Shown here: positions 45,336 through 55,914 of the stretch, in pieces | How positions within the stretch are numbered: position 1 is the stretch's first letter | Layout of the letters: each line of letters starts with the position of its first letter | Assembly: GCA_030068075.1 (NCBI GenBank) | Contig: CM057828.1 | Coordinates: 116,363,699 to 116,427,698, forward strand | Length of the DNA stretch: 64,000 nucleotides | DNA from: Paguma larvata | Lineage: Eukaryota > Chordata > Mammalia > Carnivora > Viverridae | Reading direction: 5' to 3' | Notes under the pieces: model-generated | What the model saw: the letters and a program-made list of their open reading frames with translations, nothing else | What the model was told of the DNA's origin: nothing | The model's database searches: none | Position numbers and translations under genes: made by a program

Positions 45336-45535
45336 TTGAATGCCTGGGTGGCTCAGTCAGTTGAGTGTCAGACTCTTGACTTTGGCTCAGGTCATGATCT
45401 CATGGTTCATGGGTTCGAGGCCCACACTGGGCTCCATGCTGTCAGCTTGGGATTCTTTCTCTCTCCTTCTCTCTCTGCCACCCCCCGATGCTTGCTCTCT
45501 CTCAAACAAACAAACAAACAAACAAACAAAAAACT
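45336..45535 (+). mobile_element. CAN-SINE with (CAAA)n tail
   Basis: GAATGCCTGGGTGGCTCAGT head, GGGTTCGAGGCCCACACTGG, short body GCTGTCAGCTTGGGATTC and about seven CAAA units at the tail. An A/C-rich stretch precedes it. Confidence 0.93.
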
Positions 45536-46065
45536 CAAAGCAGCTGAAACAATAAAAGAGACTAAATGCTAGAGGTACGGCTGGGTTCAGGGGTGGTTTG
45601 ACTCAGTTACTCACCAATGTCATCCAAGACCAGGTTTCCTTCTGCATCTGTCTGCTCTTGGCAATGCCAAGTTTACTTCCAGTGGTCCTACTTTGGCCAT
45701 TCACAACTGCCTGCTCCCATTCATATCTAAGGATAGAGAAAGAAAATGGTAATCCAAAATTTTTCCAGAAGAGAGAGGACACTTCCCTCCCAGAAATTCC
45801 TCAGCAGACATGGTCTGCAGACTTACTGCCCACCCCTGATACAGTAAATCTGGCCAGGGAACGGGACCCCATTGTTACCTCAGGCCCAGGCTACATGCCC
45901 CATCTCAGTAAGCAGAGTGAAATCAACTGCCCCCTAGAAAACGAGTTGCATGCAAGAGGTATGGGTACCAGTGTAAACACCAGGGCTCTTAAAGGAAAAG
46001 AAGACAATAACAGCGGCAGTGGGAGGGCAGAAAGGATATATACTAATTCATACACCTGACTGTAT
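45536..46065. other. Unique sequence with the longest open frame (153 codons)
   Basis: The frame at 45598-46059 begins with a hydrophobic run (CICLLLAMPSLLPVVLLWPF) that could mimic a signal or membrane segment. The rest has no domain, repeat or homology I recognise. With no introns, promoter or polyA signal in place, it is most likely fortuitous. Confidence 0.5.
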
Positions 46066-46195
46066 ACGAGGAACTCTGGAACCAAATTGCTTAAGTTTGA
46101 ATCCAGGCCCTCCCACGTGTTAGCTGCATGACCATGGGCAAGTCACTTGTGGTCTCTTGTCAAGTAATAATAGGTGGGGCAATGATTTGCTCCAT
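46066..46195 (+). mobile_element. MIR
   Basis: TTTGAATCCAGGCCCTCCCA, TTAGCTGCATGACCATGGGC and AAGTCACTTGTGGTCTCTTG match the sense MIR 5' half. Confidence 0.8.
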
Positions 46196-46232
46196 TGCTT
46201 ATATCAGCGTTTTTCTAAAATCCATGATATTA

Positions 46233-46472
46233 GGGGGCCTGGGTGGCTCAGTCGTTAAGCATCTGACTTCAGTTCAGGTTATGACCTCACAGTTGGTGAG
46301 TTCAAGTCCCATGTCGGGTGAGCTTGAGCCCCGCTTTGGGTAAGATCCAGCCCTGATTCAGGTAAAAATACGAGCCCCAGGTGAGCCCTGCTTCTCTCTC
46401 TCTCTTCCTCTCTCTCTCTCTGCCCCTTGCTCACTTGTGCCCTCTCTCTTTTTAAAATAAATAAATAAATAA
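46233..46472 (+). mobile_element. CAN-SINE, GGTGAGCC-variant with expanded middle
   Basis: Normal head (GGGGGCCTGGGTGGCTCAGT). The middle then repeats a module: GTCGGGTGAGCTTGAGCCCC, TTGGGTAAGATCCAGCCCTG, TTCAGGTAAAAATACGAGCC, CCAGGTGAGCCCTGCTTCTC. It ends CTCACTTGTGCCCTCTCTC and an AAAATAAATAAATAAAT tail. Confidence 0.93.
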
Positions 46473-46663
46473 TACAAACCACGACATTAAACCAAGATTC
46501 ATCATATACTTCCTTTGTGAGAAGCATTTAGAATTAGAAAGAACACAAAAGTGAGCCAAACGATGTTCTACTTCACAGAGCTAGCAACTCCGGAGAGGAA
46601 ATAAGAGCTTAGAAATGGTAATAAAAGAAGGGATAAATCACATTAAAAAGATGTGTTTCCTAA
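46473..46663. other. Short unique spacer
   Basis: Nothing recognisable is seen here. Confidence 0.6.
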
Positions 46664-46673
46664 AATGCATTTT

Positions 46674-46746
46674 TTTCTTCTTTTTTAATTTTTTTTTGAA
46701 ATTTATTTACTTTGAGAGGGAGAAAGAGCACAAACAAGGGAGGGAC

Positions 46747-46786
<40 letters not shown>

Positions 46787-46916
46787 TCCTAAGCAGGCTC
46801 CACACTGTCAGCACGGAGCCAGATTCGGGGCTTGAGCCCACAAATCCACAAGATCATGACCTGAACCAAAATCAAGAGTTGGAGGCTTAACCAACTGAGC
46901 CACCCAGGCGCCCCAT
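46674..46916 (-). mobile_element. CAN-SINE
   Basis: T-rich tail, long GA tract and CTGAGCCACCCAGGCGCCCC at the right end. The TSD AATGCATTTT is exact at 46664-46673 and 46917-46926. Confidence 0.94.
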
Positions 46917-46926
46917 AATGCATTTT

Positions 46927-48255
46927 CTTTCTGATTAAATAGTCTTTAAGAGTAAGCATGTTTTCTAGTGTTTTACAAATTCTATATGAAGCTGATACAA
47001 TTTTTTCTGGATAGTCATTCATTAATGATAAATGTCAACAACAATTAAAAATCAATCAGACAATAAAACTGCCGGAAAACAACAACAAGAAGAGGAGTAA
47101 CCAAATTTCAGCTATCAAGCGCATAAAATAGAATGTTCTCAGTTCTCTAATATTAAAGATAATGGAGAGGAGCAGAGGTGAGGACTGTTCACCTCTGAGG
47201 AACTTTTCCTTGGAAGTATATTTGTGCTTACAGGCAATATGGGACAATGGAGATTCCATGACTGACAATGTCACAAAAAGAACCTCACTGTGGACACTTA
47301 GGAAGTTGCCATTTCCAGGCCCCGCCTCTGGCCCTGCTCTTTCCTAGAGTGAGAATAGACAGATTTCCTTGGTCCTAAAGAGTTTATTCTCTTGGAGCAA
47401 AAGTGGAGCTAAAATTTTGCGTTTCAAACACTCGTAATGGGTAAACAGGATGTCAGCGAAGCAACTCAGTAATATCACCCATAGGGGGAGCTACTGCGCC
47501 TTTCACTCGCAGGGTTGACCTCCTCCCTCCCTTCAGGTCAGGGCAGCTCCAGATCACACAGCTCGCAGCCGCTGCTTTCCTTTCAACTCCTCAGAGTTTT
47601 AAACATTGTCCTCTTTACTTCATGTTTCCCCTTTGCTAAAAAATATAGTCACAGTAAAGGAACAGTTCTGCAAAACGGAAAAGTCCAACTGAATTAACAC
47701 CAGATGGAAGGTCCATACTGTCTTTGTTCCAAAAAAGCAAAGAAAAATGCTCATCACCATTTTGTATTCACTGGTACTCCTGGTAACTTCTTTATATCCT
47801 TTTGGAATTTCATACATAAAATTTGCAGGGCGGGAGAAAGAGATTACCTCTCATGAGCACCTAAGGTCTTTGAAATGGAATCTACAGCAAAGGAGCTAAC
47901 TGGCATTTCTGCCAAGCTGTGTGAGCCCGGGCGACAGTTTTTCCTGTTCTGAGTCCCCAGTGTGTGGCTCAGATTAAATACCTCAGTAAATGGATGTTGA
48001 GTGGAGTTCAATTTTTTTCCAGAAGGTTTGTGAACCAGCCCAGATTAGATGTGACCAAGAAAACAATGATGTGATCGATAAAAGCCAAGGACTGAGGTGG
48101 AGCCCGGAGAAGATTTACAACTGAAACATTACCTCCAGAAGGGAGTGGCTAGGCAGGGCTCACTCAGAGCTACAATAACAACCGGTATGGGCAAAAAGAA
48201 AAAGTTCACAGCATTTCAGAAATGAGAATTCCAAAAGACTATCCCAGTCCATCCC
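46927..48255. other. Unique intergenic sequence
   Basis: No gene is seen. Around 47900-48000 GCTGTGTGAGCCCGGGCGAC and TACCTCAGTAAATGGATGTTG hint at a very old MIR, but too weakly to call. Confidence 0.55.
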
Positions 48256-48286
48256 AAACTAAAGGGTTGACTCAACCCTTTAGTTT
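48256..48286. repeat. Perfect 31-bp palindrome
   Basis: Arms AAACTAAAGGGTTGA (48256-48270) and TCAACCCTTTAGTTT (48272-48286) are perfectly complementary around a single C at 48271. The hairpin could be a cruciform in DNA. No T-run or gene context suggests a terminator. Confidence 0.97.
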
Positions 48287-48567
48287 ACAGGTGAGAAGAG
48301 AGAAAGATGTTCACAGAAGGAAGCAGCTTGCCTACAGTCTCTTCTTAGCTGATTAGAAGCAAAAGGGAGACAATGAATGATTTCATCCCCGGGGTGATCC
48401 CAACTCCGCTTAGCAGTGGCCACTTCACCCAGGGCGGGGAGATGGGCCTGGATTGTCAGAAGAGAGGGTTCTTGAAAAACCAAGCACCACCTCAGAGTTC
48501 ATGTCAGAGCTTCAGTGATTATTTTCAGGGCTAGGGCAAATCGCTCAGTGTCCAGTTAGAAGTATAA
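48287..48567. other. Unique sequence, possible MIR trace
   Basis: TTTACAGGTGAGAAGAG and GAAGCAGCTTGCCTACAGTC resemble a reverse MIR core at low similarity. No gene is seen. Confidence 0.45.
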
Positions 48568-48574
48568 TAAAATT

Positions 48575-48783
48575 GGGGCACCTGAGTGGCTCAGTCGGTT
48601 GAACGTCCGACTTCAGCTCAGGCTGTAATCTCAGGGTTCATGAGCTCAAGCCCCGCATCGGGCTCCCTGCTGTCAGCGTACATCCCGCTTTGGATCCTCT
48701 GTCCCCCTCTCTCTCTCTCCATTTCCCTCACTCATGCACTCTGTCTCTCTCTCTTGAAAATACACATTTTTTTTAAAAAAAGA
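48575..48783 (+). mobile_element. CAN-SINE
   Basis: GGGGCACCTGAGTGGCTCAG head, GCATCGGGCTCCCTGCTGTC body and CT tract. The tail is interrupted (TGAAAATACACATTTTTTTT). Confidence 0.93.
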
Positions 48784-49206
48784 AATGCAATACAATAAAA
48801 GCAAAATTTCATCAGTTAGAAATAAGGAAACAGCGAGTCTCCTCCCATTCACACTTCGCCCTGATGTGCCAAAGCCCAAGGCGGAAGACCATGTCCAAAG
48901 CCCCTACAAAGAAAGCAAAGGCCAAAAGAGGACCTAGTTTCTCAAAACTCTTCCATTAGGTCTTTTGATCCAATGAGTCTTGGCCCCAGAGTTTCTAAAA
49001 GACCTAGATTATTAGAAATATTTTGATGGGGTAATGTGAGTTTAAATCTGAAGGCATGTGAACGAGAAAGAAGATATTCCATGCCATACACATGTATGAG
49101 ATTCAACAAAATCCCAGAGTGAAGAAGGGATGAATTTAGCAGGAGCCGGCCACCCCATCAACCTTGTCATGTGATTTCCTCACAGTCTAGTTCCAATATA
49201 TGCCTC
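48784..49206. other. Unique intergenic sequence
   Basis: Nothing recognisable. ATGTCCAAAGCCCCTACAAA at 48891 opens a short basic frame that ends quickly and is not called. Confidence 0.55.
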
Positions 49207-49251
49207 TTTTATGTTTATTTATTGAGACAGAGAGAATAGGAACAGAGGAAG

Positions 49252-49291
<40 letters not shown>

Positions 49292-49420
49292 CCCAAGAAG
49301 GCTGCTCGCTGTTAGCACAGAGTCAGACACGGGGCTCCATCTGACAAACCATGAGATCAAGACCTGAGCCAAAATCAAGAGTCGGACACTCAACCGACTG
49401 AGCCACCCAGGTGCCCCCCA
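49207..49420 (-). mobile_element. CAN-SINE with long (GA)n tract
   Basis: TTATGTTTATTTATTGAGAC tail side, about fifteen GA units at 49255-49289, and CTGAGCCACCCAGGTGCCCC head. Confidence 0.94.
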
Positions 49421-49529
49421 ATGCATACTTTAAATATCTACAACAAACTCCTAAGTCATACAGTAAACAACAACCTGTAAGACGACCATTTTGTAATAGA
49501 CGCTGAAGCAAATAAATGTGTGGCTCCTG
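49421..49529. other. Short unique spacer
   Basis: Nothing recognisable is seen here. Confidence 0.5.
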
Positions 49530-49770
49530 CTTCCGTTCATATACTCAATCCATTGTTCGGTCTTGAGTTGATGAGCTGTTTATCAAGTGATTAGTGTATC
49601 AGGCACTGCGCTTTTAAACTTTCAAGATAAGAAACAATCCTTCCCTCCCGGACCTCCAATTCCAGACAGGGTGATAGAGAAGAAACCAAATTACGATGTT
49701 TGCAGTGAGAAAGTGCTTTAACAGAAGGATGACTGCAGGGTCAAGGGAGAACAGAGGAGTGAGGGAATCC
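49530..49770 (-). mobile_element. L2 3' end
   Basis: GAGCTGTTTATCAAGTGATT, GTATCAGGCACTGCGC, CAATCCTTCCCTCCCGGACC and CTTTAACAGAAGGATGACTG follow the reverse of the L2 3' terminus. Confidence 0.55.
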
Positions 49771-50269
49771 TCTCTGATATGTGGGGATGTTCATTCAATT
49801 AGAGTTCTGGTGCCAAAGACTCCCCATTGACTCATTTCATAAACTAACAGTCATGCGATTTTCTCTCTAATGGTAAAACCTCCAACGATGTTAATTCCAA
49901 ATTTCCCTGGTTGGTATTTAATAAACACTTGTAGAATTGAATTTTGTCTCTCCCTCCCTCTCTGAACTTCCACCTCTTTTAACCTAACAAGACCCTTGTT
50001 TAACTTGGTAGCTATAAGAAAATGCCCTTGCAAATTAGCAAGATCATACATTACAGCCTGAAATAAGTAGATTTCCTTATATGGTCAGAAGACTGGAAAC
50101 ATAGATCAGCTGTTCTCCAGTTAACAGAAGTGTTTTCAAAGATGGTTACATACATTTTTTAAATTTGTTGTTGAATCCTAGAACAGAGGGAATTTGGAGA
50201 TGACATAGATTCCTATTTTTATGCGAGTAAACCCAGTAAACCGAGACCTATGCTGATTGAATGAAATAG
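49771..50269. other. Unique intergenic sequence
   Basis: GGTATTTAATAAACACTTGT near 49912 may be an isolated L2 3' trace. Nothing else is seen. Confidence 0.5.
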
Positions 50270-51585
50270 CCAAGCTCATAAAATTAGCATTAGAAGGTGC
50301 TTGGCAGCCTTTAATTATTGTTGTCACAGAACTCGCAATCACTGCCTTTCATTTACTCAAGGTTTTAGAGCCGACACACTGTCACCAATACTCCTGCCAT
50401 CATTGTTGGGGATTTCGATACTCCATATGGAAGTCATATTTAACTCATCAGCCTACCAGTTCTTGACTCATCACCAGCAAGGGTCTGGTTCCAGCTCACC
50501 TCGGCCACACCCCTCTCCATGCTCAGCCCCTTGTCCAGATCGTTACCAACAGGTGCATCCCATCTAAAACCCCACTTTCAGACATCCCACCTTCCTCCCA
50601 CCAGCTTGTTCTCTCTTACACCCCAACTCCAACTGTGTTTGGCTCTATGGACCTCATTTCCATCGTTCATTCCCCCCTCACATTCTCACTTCTCTTCACA
50701 CTCGGCTCACATTCCATGACCAACATGGTAAGCACCCCTTGCCAAACACCCCAATGCCATATTCATTACTCCTTCACTCATAACTACCTGAAAAACTCCA
50801 ACCTTGACCACATCCGACTCTCTCCCCACTCCTCACTTGTACCTGTGCAACTAGGAAAGACACAATCGTGCTAACTGCTCTTTCTGTAAAATCACAACCA
50901 CAAGCGCTGAGCGCTGACCCTCAACGCTGCCTGCCAGTTGTGTGCTTTTAGCAAGTTTGCTCTCCTAAACAAATATTCCACACCTTCTGTCTTCTCGAAC
51001 CTCACAAACCCTTACCTTCTGCAAGATCAGCTGAGTGCTTCTTATTTCAATGAGAAAAAAATACAATCCTTGTCCACAAATCTACTAACTTTTTGTAGCT
51101 GTAGCCATATTCCTTGTCTTCCCTTTTGAAACAGTGAACTTGGTCCTTGTGCGTTAGATCTCACCGCCTTTCCTACTCAACAATTTCAATTCTGCAAATA
51201 TCCCCTTTCTCCTGCCTCATCAACTTTTCTTTCTCTGCCGAATCATCTCCATCAGCATTTACACATGTTTCCATCTTAAAAATGTATCTATTGTGCCCAC
51301 ATTTCCCTCTAGGCACTGTACCACTTCTCTGCTTTCATCAAAGTCACCCATGACCTCTAAATGATCAAATCCAGTCATTAATTTTTATTCTTTCTCTTCC
51401 TTATCAGCAGGGTTTGGCACATATAACTATGCTTCCTTCTTCTCTTGGTTTCTGGACAACACACTCTTGCTCTCCTTCATCCTTGGCCACTTAGTCTCAG
51501 CCTCTTTGATGGATCCTCTCCTTGCCAACTTATAAATGCTACAGTGTCCGAGGGCTTCCTTCTCAAACCTCTTCTCTACTTGCCA
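50270..51585 (+). mobile_element. L2 ORF2 (reverse-transcriptase region) fragment
   Basis: About 1.3 kb of pyrimidine-rich sequence follows the L2 coding order. It includes ATTGTTGGGGATTTCGATAC (endonuclease end), the C-rich ACCTCGGCCACACCCCTCTC, CAGCATTTACACATGTTTCC, then GTCACCCATGACCTCTAAAT, GCAGGGTTTGGCACATATAA and ATCCTCTCCTTGCCAACTTA. Stops and frameshifts occur in every frame, leaving only 60-90-codon pieces. It ends where a SINE begins. Confidence 0.7.
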
Positions 51586-51794
51586 GTTTTTTTAATGTTT
51601 ATTTATTATTGAGAGAGACAGAGAGAGAGGATGAGCGGGGGAGGGGCAGAGAGAGAGAGAGACAGAATCTGAAGCAGGCTGTAGGCTTTGAGCCATCAGC
51701 ACAGAGCCCAATGCGGTTCTCAAATTCATAAGCCGTGAGATCATGACCTGAGCCAAAGTCGGATGCCCAACTGACTGAGCCACCCAGGTGCCCC
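51586..51794 (-). mobile_element. CAN-SINE (first of a same-strand pair)
   Basis: TTTTTTTAATGTTTATTTAT tail side to CTGAGCCACCCAGGTGCCCC. It sits five bases from the next SINE. Confidence 0.95.
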
Positions 51795-51799
51795 ACCGC

Positions 51800-52006
51800 T
51801 TTTTTTTTAATGTTTATTTATTTATTTATTTCGAGAGAAAGACAGCATTAGCAGGGAAGGGGCAGAGAGAGAGGGAGAGAGAGAATCCCAAGCAGGCTCC
51901 ATGCTGTCAGCACAGATCCCAATGTGGGGACTCGAACTCACGACCTTCGAGATCATGAGCTGAGCCTAAGTCAGATGTTTAACCCACTGAGCCACCCAGG
52001 AGCCCA
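51800..52006 (-). mobile_element. CAN-SINE (second of the pair)
   Basis: A complete reverse-oriented copy with (ATTT)n in its tail. Same orientation and adjacency suggest insertion into the T-rich edge of its neighbour. Confidence 0.95.
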
Positions 52007-52009
52007 TAA

Positions 52010-52450
52010 CCTTATCTGTTAGAGGCAAACAACAGGCAGAGCTCTGGAGTTGCGAGGCCAGGTTGAGCTCAACCTCTGACTCATACCTGCCAGATGGACC
52101 ACAGGTTGTCTGACAGTGACCTCTACCTCATTATATTGTTACAATCTCTGCCCACGCAGGAGCACAAGCTTCACTGACTTAACATAGGATATATGTAGAG
52201 GCATGCTTTTTAAGTACACCTGTGCAACCATATGCCCGCCTTTATATGTAATGTCAAAACTCCCCTTCCTGAATATTCATCCTAACCAAAAATGAAAGAA
52301 ACCCAGTCACACCCAGTCTGGGAGTCATGGCTTTGGAAGTTATTCCCCATGATGTCCTTATCTGCTACAGATAAAGTTTCCTTTGTGTGACATCTCCACC
52401 TGGTGCAGTCTCTATCTGTAAGTCATCAGGGAGTGAACTCATGTTTAGGT
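52010..52450 (+). mobile_element. Candidate solo LTR (ERV-derived)
   Basis: The pattern is LTR-like: TGTTAGAGGCAAACAACAGG at the left, CTGTGCAACCATATGCCCGC, TGGGAGTCATGGCTTTGGAA, CTTATCTGCTACAGATAAAG (eroded polyA signal), TTGTGTGACATCTCCACCTG. No internal viral sequence is attached. Family and exact ends are uncertain. Confidence 0.4.
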
Positions 52451-52561
52451 CCGTTATAGCTGGGACAAAGGAGGTATGTTCAGAGCTGAATGGAAATGAG
52501 AACTCAAGGATTGAGGAAGAGCTGGAAACCTGAGTCATGCCCTTTTAAGGGTGCTTGAAGT

Positions 52562-52740
52562 AGGCGCACTTGGGTGGCTTGGGTGGTTAAGCCTCCAACT
52601 CTTAATTTCACTTCAGGTCATGATCTCGTGGCTCATGAGTTCCAGCACTGAGTCTGGCTCTGCACAGCCAGTAAAGAGTCTGTTTGGGATTCTCTCTTGC
52701 CCTCTCTCTCTCTCCCCCTTCCCCACTTGTGCACTTGGGC
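52562..52740 (+). mobile_element. CAN-SINE, tail lost
   Basis: GCGCACTTGGGTGGCTTGGG head, CAGTAAAGAGTCTGTTTGGG body and CT tract are present. The A-rich tail is missing, with the next LTR candidate starting directly. Confidence 0.88.
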
Positions 52741-52745
52741 CTTAG

Positions 52746-53207
52746 TGTACGTCCTCCTTGTAAACAAAGGTCAAGGAGTTAATGATTTCTTTGGAGTCTT
52801 CCAGCAGGAAAGATAACATCTAAGTAGTGACCGGGCAGGGTCGCCATAAATGTTCTCCAAGATCACTGACTGCAAACACCTTGACATCAAAACCCCTGGC
52901 TTCAGGGAATGAGTGAGCTCTGAAGGCCACCTGGCCCCCATCCATGTTCTGACCAGTTCTTGGATGACCGAGTGGACAGATGCACCAGACCAGAGTCACC
53001 AATAAAAACCCCAGACTCCAAGCAAAGATGAGCCTTGTGCTCCTTTTCCTTTCTGAGTCTCCTGGCTGATCCATCTGTATCTGCTCTCTCTCTACATCTT
53101 CAATAAACTCTGCTCTCTCCTCCTGCAGGCTCACATTTGATCTCCATTCTGTGGGAAACCAAGGACCCTCTTGGCTGGTCCCAGAGGATCCTCTCTGGGT
53201 CCTCAGT
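52746..53207 (+). mobile_element. Candidate gammaretrovirus-type solo LTR
   Basis: ACCAATAAAAACCCCAGACT (TATA-like, 53000-53017) is followed by TCTTCAATAAACTCTGCTCT with the polyA signal (53098-53117). A U5-like end follows: GGAAACCAAGGACCCTCTTG, CTGGTCCCAGAGGATCCTC. CTTAG occurs at both edges (52741-52745 and 53208-53212), though the right edge lacks the usual CA. No gag, pol or env is present. The long minus-strand frame here is incidental. Confidence 0.55.
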
Positions 53208-53396
53208 CTTAGAAACTATCATGATTCCACACCTTTCTTGTCCCTTTTTCCTAAATCAACACTATCCCATATACGGAGCTGCTCCTTCAGCCCAAATCCT
53301 GGAGTGAAACATGAAAGCTAACCCTCAAAGATTGCATCACGTGAATGAAAACTAGACCTTTGTTGCAAACCACTGAAATTTGGGGTTATTTTAAAT

Positions 53397-53610
53397 TTTC
53401 TTTTAATGTTTATTTTATTTTTGAGAGAGAGAGAAACAGAGCATGAGCGGGGGAGGGGCAGAGAGAGAGTGGGAGACACAGAATCCAAAGCAGGGTCCGG
53501 AGCTGTCGGCACAGAGCCCGATGCGGGGCTGGCTCGACCTCACGGGCTGTGAGATCATGACCTGAGCCGAAATCGGAGGGGCTTAACCAACTGAGCCCCC
53601 CGGGTGTCCC
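53397..53610 (-). mobile_element. CAN-SINE, felid type
   Basis: TTTTAATGTTTATTTTATTT tail side, GCATGAGCGGGGGAGGGGCA, CGGCACAGAGCCCGATGCGG and CTGAGCCCCCCGGGTGTCCC. Confidence 0.95.
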
Positions 53611-54173
53611 TGTAAGCCACAGAGGTTTTCAATCATCTGCTACTGCAGCCTAATTTAGCCTCAGTGAATTAATACAGACACCTAGAGCAGCAGGGTCTGT
53701 GAACTCTGTGAAAAACCAGAAAGTAAATAGTTTAGGCTCTGCTGACCTACAGGCTGTCAGGACTACCAAATTCTGCCATGGCCTCGCAAAAGGGCGCATA
53801 GATTATCGGTAAACAAAAGAACATGACAATGCTCCCACAAAACTTTCTTTACAAAAACAAGTAGCAGACCAGATCTGGCCCGCACAGGACAGCTGGATAG
53901 ATACTCCTGAGGAAGTGCTTTGAGGAATTTAACCAACGGCGAGAGGTTCTGCTGGCGGTTGCCTACAATCACCTTTGTTAATTTTACGCAGTCAGTATTA
54001 TTTTCTAAGTTTGTATTAAAGATGATAGAGAACGGGCTTCGTTGTATTAGTTCTGTTGAAAAACAAAATTCAACCGAGGAAATCTGAAGACCGAATTGGC
54101 TCTATGAACAATTCATGAATCGGGCAGCATCCTGTCGAGCAAGTAAGAGGGGGGCCCTGAGAAGCTGTACAAC
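53611..54173. other. Unique intergenic sequence
   Basis: Nothing recognisable is seen here. Confidence 0.55.
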
Positions 54174-54183
54174 TGGAAGGTTT

Positions 54184-54428
54184 GGGGACACCTGGGGGGC
54201 TCCATCAGTTAAGTAGCTGACTCTTGATTTCAGCCTCAGGTCATGATCTCGCAGTTCGTGAGTTCAAGCCGCGCATTGGGCTTCGCACTGACAGCAGAGA
54301 GCCGGCTTGGGATTCTTTCTCTCTCCCTCTCTCTCTCTCTCTCTCCCCGTTACCCACATGTGTTTGTGCTGTCTATCTGTCTGTCTGTTTCTCTCTCTCA
54401 AAAATAAATAAATAAACTTTTAAAAAAA
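54184..54428 (+). mobile_element. CAN-SINE
   Basis: GGGGACACCTGGGGGGCTCC head to AAATAAATAAATAAACTTTT tail, with a CTGT repeat (TCTATCTGTCTGTCTGTTTC). Exact 10-nt TSD TGGAAGGTTT at 54174-54183 and 54429-54438. Confidence 0.95.
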
Positions 54429-54495
54429 TGGAAGGTTTTTATAGGAAGGAGCGTCAGGCAAGAAAGCTATTAGCAAAAGATAAGAAAGAATTGTT

Positions 54496-54703
54496 GGGGC
54501 GCCTGGGTGGCTCAGTCGGTTGAGTGTCCGACTTCGGCTCAGGTCATGATCTCACGGCTTGTGAGTTCGAGCCCCACGTCGGGCTCTGTGCTGACAGCTT
54601 GGAGCCTGGAGCCTGCTTCGGATTCTGTGTCTCCCTCTCTCTCTGCCCCTCCCCCACTCACGCTCTGTCTGTCTCTCAAATTTGAATAAAAATTTTAAAA
54701 AGA
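54496..54703 (+). mobile_element. CAN-SINE, near-consensus and youngest-looking
   Basis: GGGGCGCCTGGGTGGCTCAG, GTTCGAGCCCCACGTCGGGC and GGAGCCTGGAGCCTGCTTCG fit the felid consensus almost perfectly. The 14-nt TSD AAGAAAGAATTGTT is exact at 54482-54495 and 54704-54717. It is a candidate presence/absence marker among felids. Confidence 0.97.
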
Positions 54704-54717
54704 AAGAAAGAATTGTT

Positions 54718-55914
54718 TCAGGCAAGATCACCTTCCCTTAGGGGGAAGGGCAGAGGGTCTTAGTAAGCAGATTATCTCCTCTTCCTCTAGGGGATGGAGA
54801 AGGCCCCCAGACAGAAACCTCTCTGGTGAGTACCGGAAAATTCCTGACCGACCGGTTAAGACTTACGTCTCTGGGATAGGTTGAAACTGCAGTTAGGTTA
54901 AGCATTAAGCCCCAGGTTCCTGACTTGAGCCTCACCTTAGCGATGCCATTTGGAGCCCATTGTTTTTGCCTTTTAACAGTCCCTAGAGCCCATTTAGTTC
55001 ATAAAACTTAAAACGATGAGAAGGCAAAGGGGGGCAGATTGAATATTTCTGGATGGGTAGGAAAAAAAAAAACAACCAACCAGAAATGACCTCTCTGCTT
55101 GTACAATGTCTTCAGAAGCAATTGGGAAGACTCAGAAAAAGAAAATCAGAAGGAGAGAGAAACAGATGAACTCGGGACAAAAGGGAGAGAAACGGAAACA
55201 TGAAGAGAAATAGCACCAAGCTGAGAGAAAATTGAATGAAGCTAGAATTCCCGAATTGGTTTTGTTTTTCCAGCACCGGGACCAGGACACATGCTTGTTC
55301 TTCTACTGCCACCTTCAGTTCTTTCAGGGTCCTCGCTTTATTTTTGCAATTGCCGCTAATGGGGTTACACCGCCCAGGATGCAACTCTTAGGAGTGATTT
55401 TCCATTTTTTTATTTTAGCTCCATCTTGTTAAAATCCACAGAGTTCAAAAATGGCAGGATACACGTATGTCATTTGAGTAAGTTATATTTCGAATAGGCA
55501 GGGTGTGGTAGGGGACGAGGACAAGACCAAAGACTGAGGATGAATAGGGGCCAGGGTTAGCATGGGGAGGGGGAGACACCGAGCAGGGGTGTGGGCTCAG
55601 GGACAAAGGTAGTTGGGAGACAGAGCCTCATTCTATAAAGTAAAGAACCAGAGTTTCATGTAGCTGAGCAATTCCATGAACGTGGCAAGGTAAATTGATA
55701 AAATATTAATTATGACTGGGATCCGGAGGTATGAAATGCAAGCAAAATGATGGCATGGCAGACAGTCCCGGGTAGATCTGGGATGGGAAATTAGAGCCCA
55801 GTCATCTCCCCTGCACTTTATCAGGCCGGTCGGGGAATCGGTAGCAATAAGATCATAGCATATAGTCTCCTCATAAATTACCCAAATCCGCGCTATCATT
55901 GCATTATGGTTACC
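54718..55914. other. Unique intergenic sequence
   Basis: No gene is seen. Opposed frames near 55112-55432 have no recognisable content. CCGACCGGTTAAGACTTACG near 54850 is CpG-bearing but isolated. Confidence 0.55.

Noticed and set aside
45598..46059. Longest open frame, 153 codons, with an N-terminal hydrophobic stretch
   Set aside because: No recognisable domain, no promoter, splice or polyA context, and a length compatible with chance in 64 kb of DNA.
47900..48000. Possible MIR trace
   Set aside because: Only two short similarities in the right order, too weak to annotate.
48891..48960. Short basic frame starting ATGTCCAAAGCC, reminiscent of a myosin light-chain or histone-like N-terminus
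   Set aside because: The resemblance covers fewer than 20 codons and ends in stops. It is not enough for a processed pseudogene.
52820..53134. 104-codon minus-strand frame with a hydrophobic segment, resembling a membrane peptide
   Set aside because: It lies antisense inside the LTR candidate, covers its polyA region and has no viral protein similarity that I can see.
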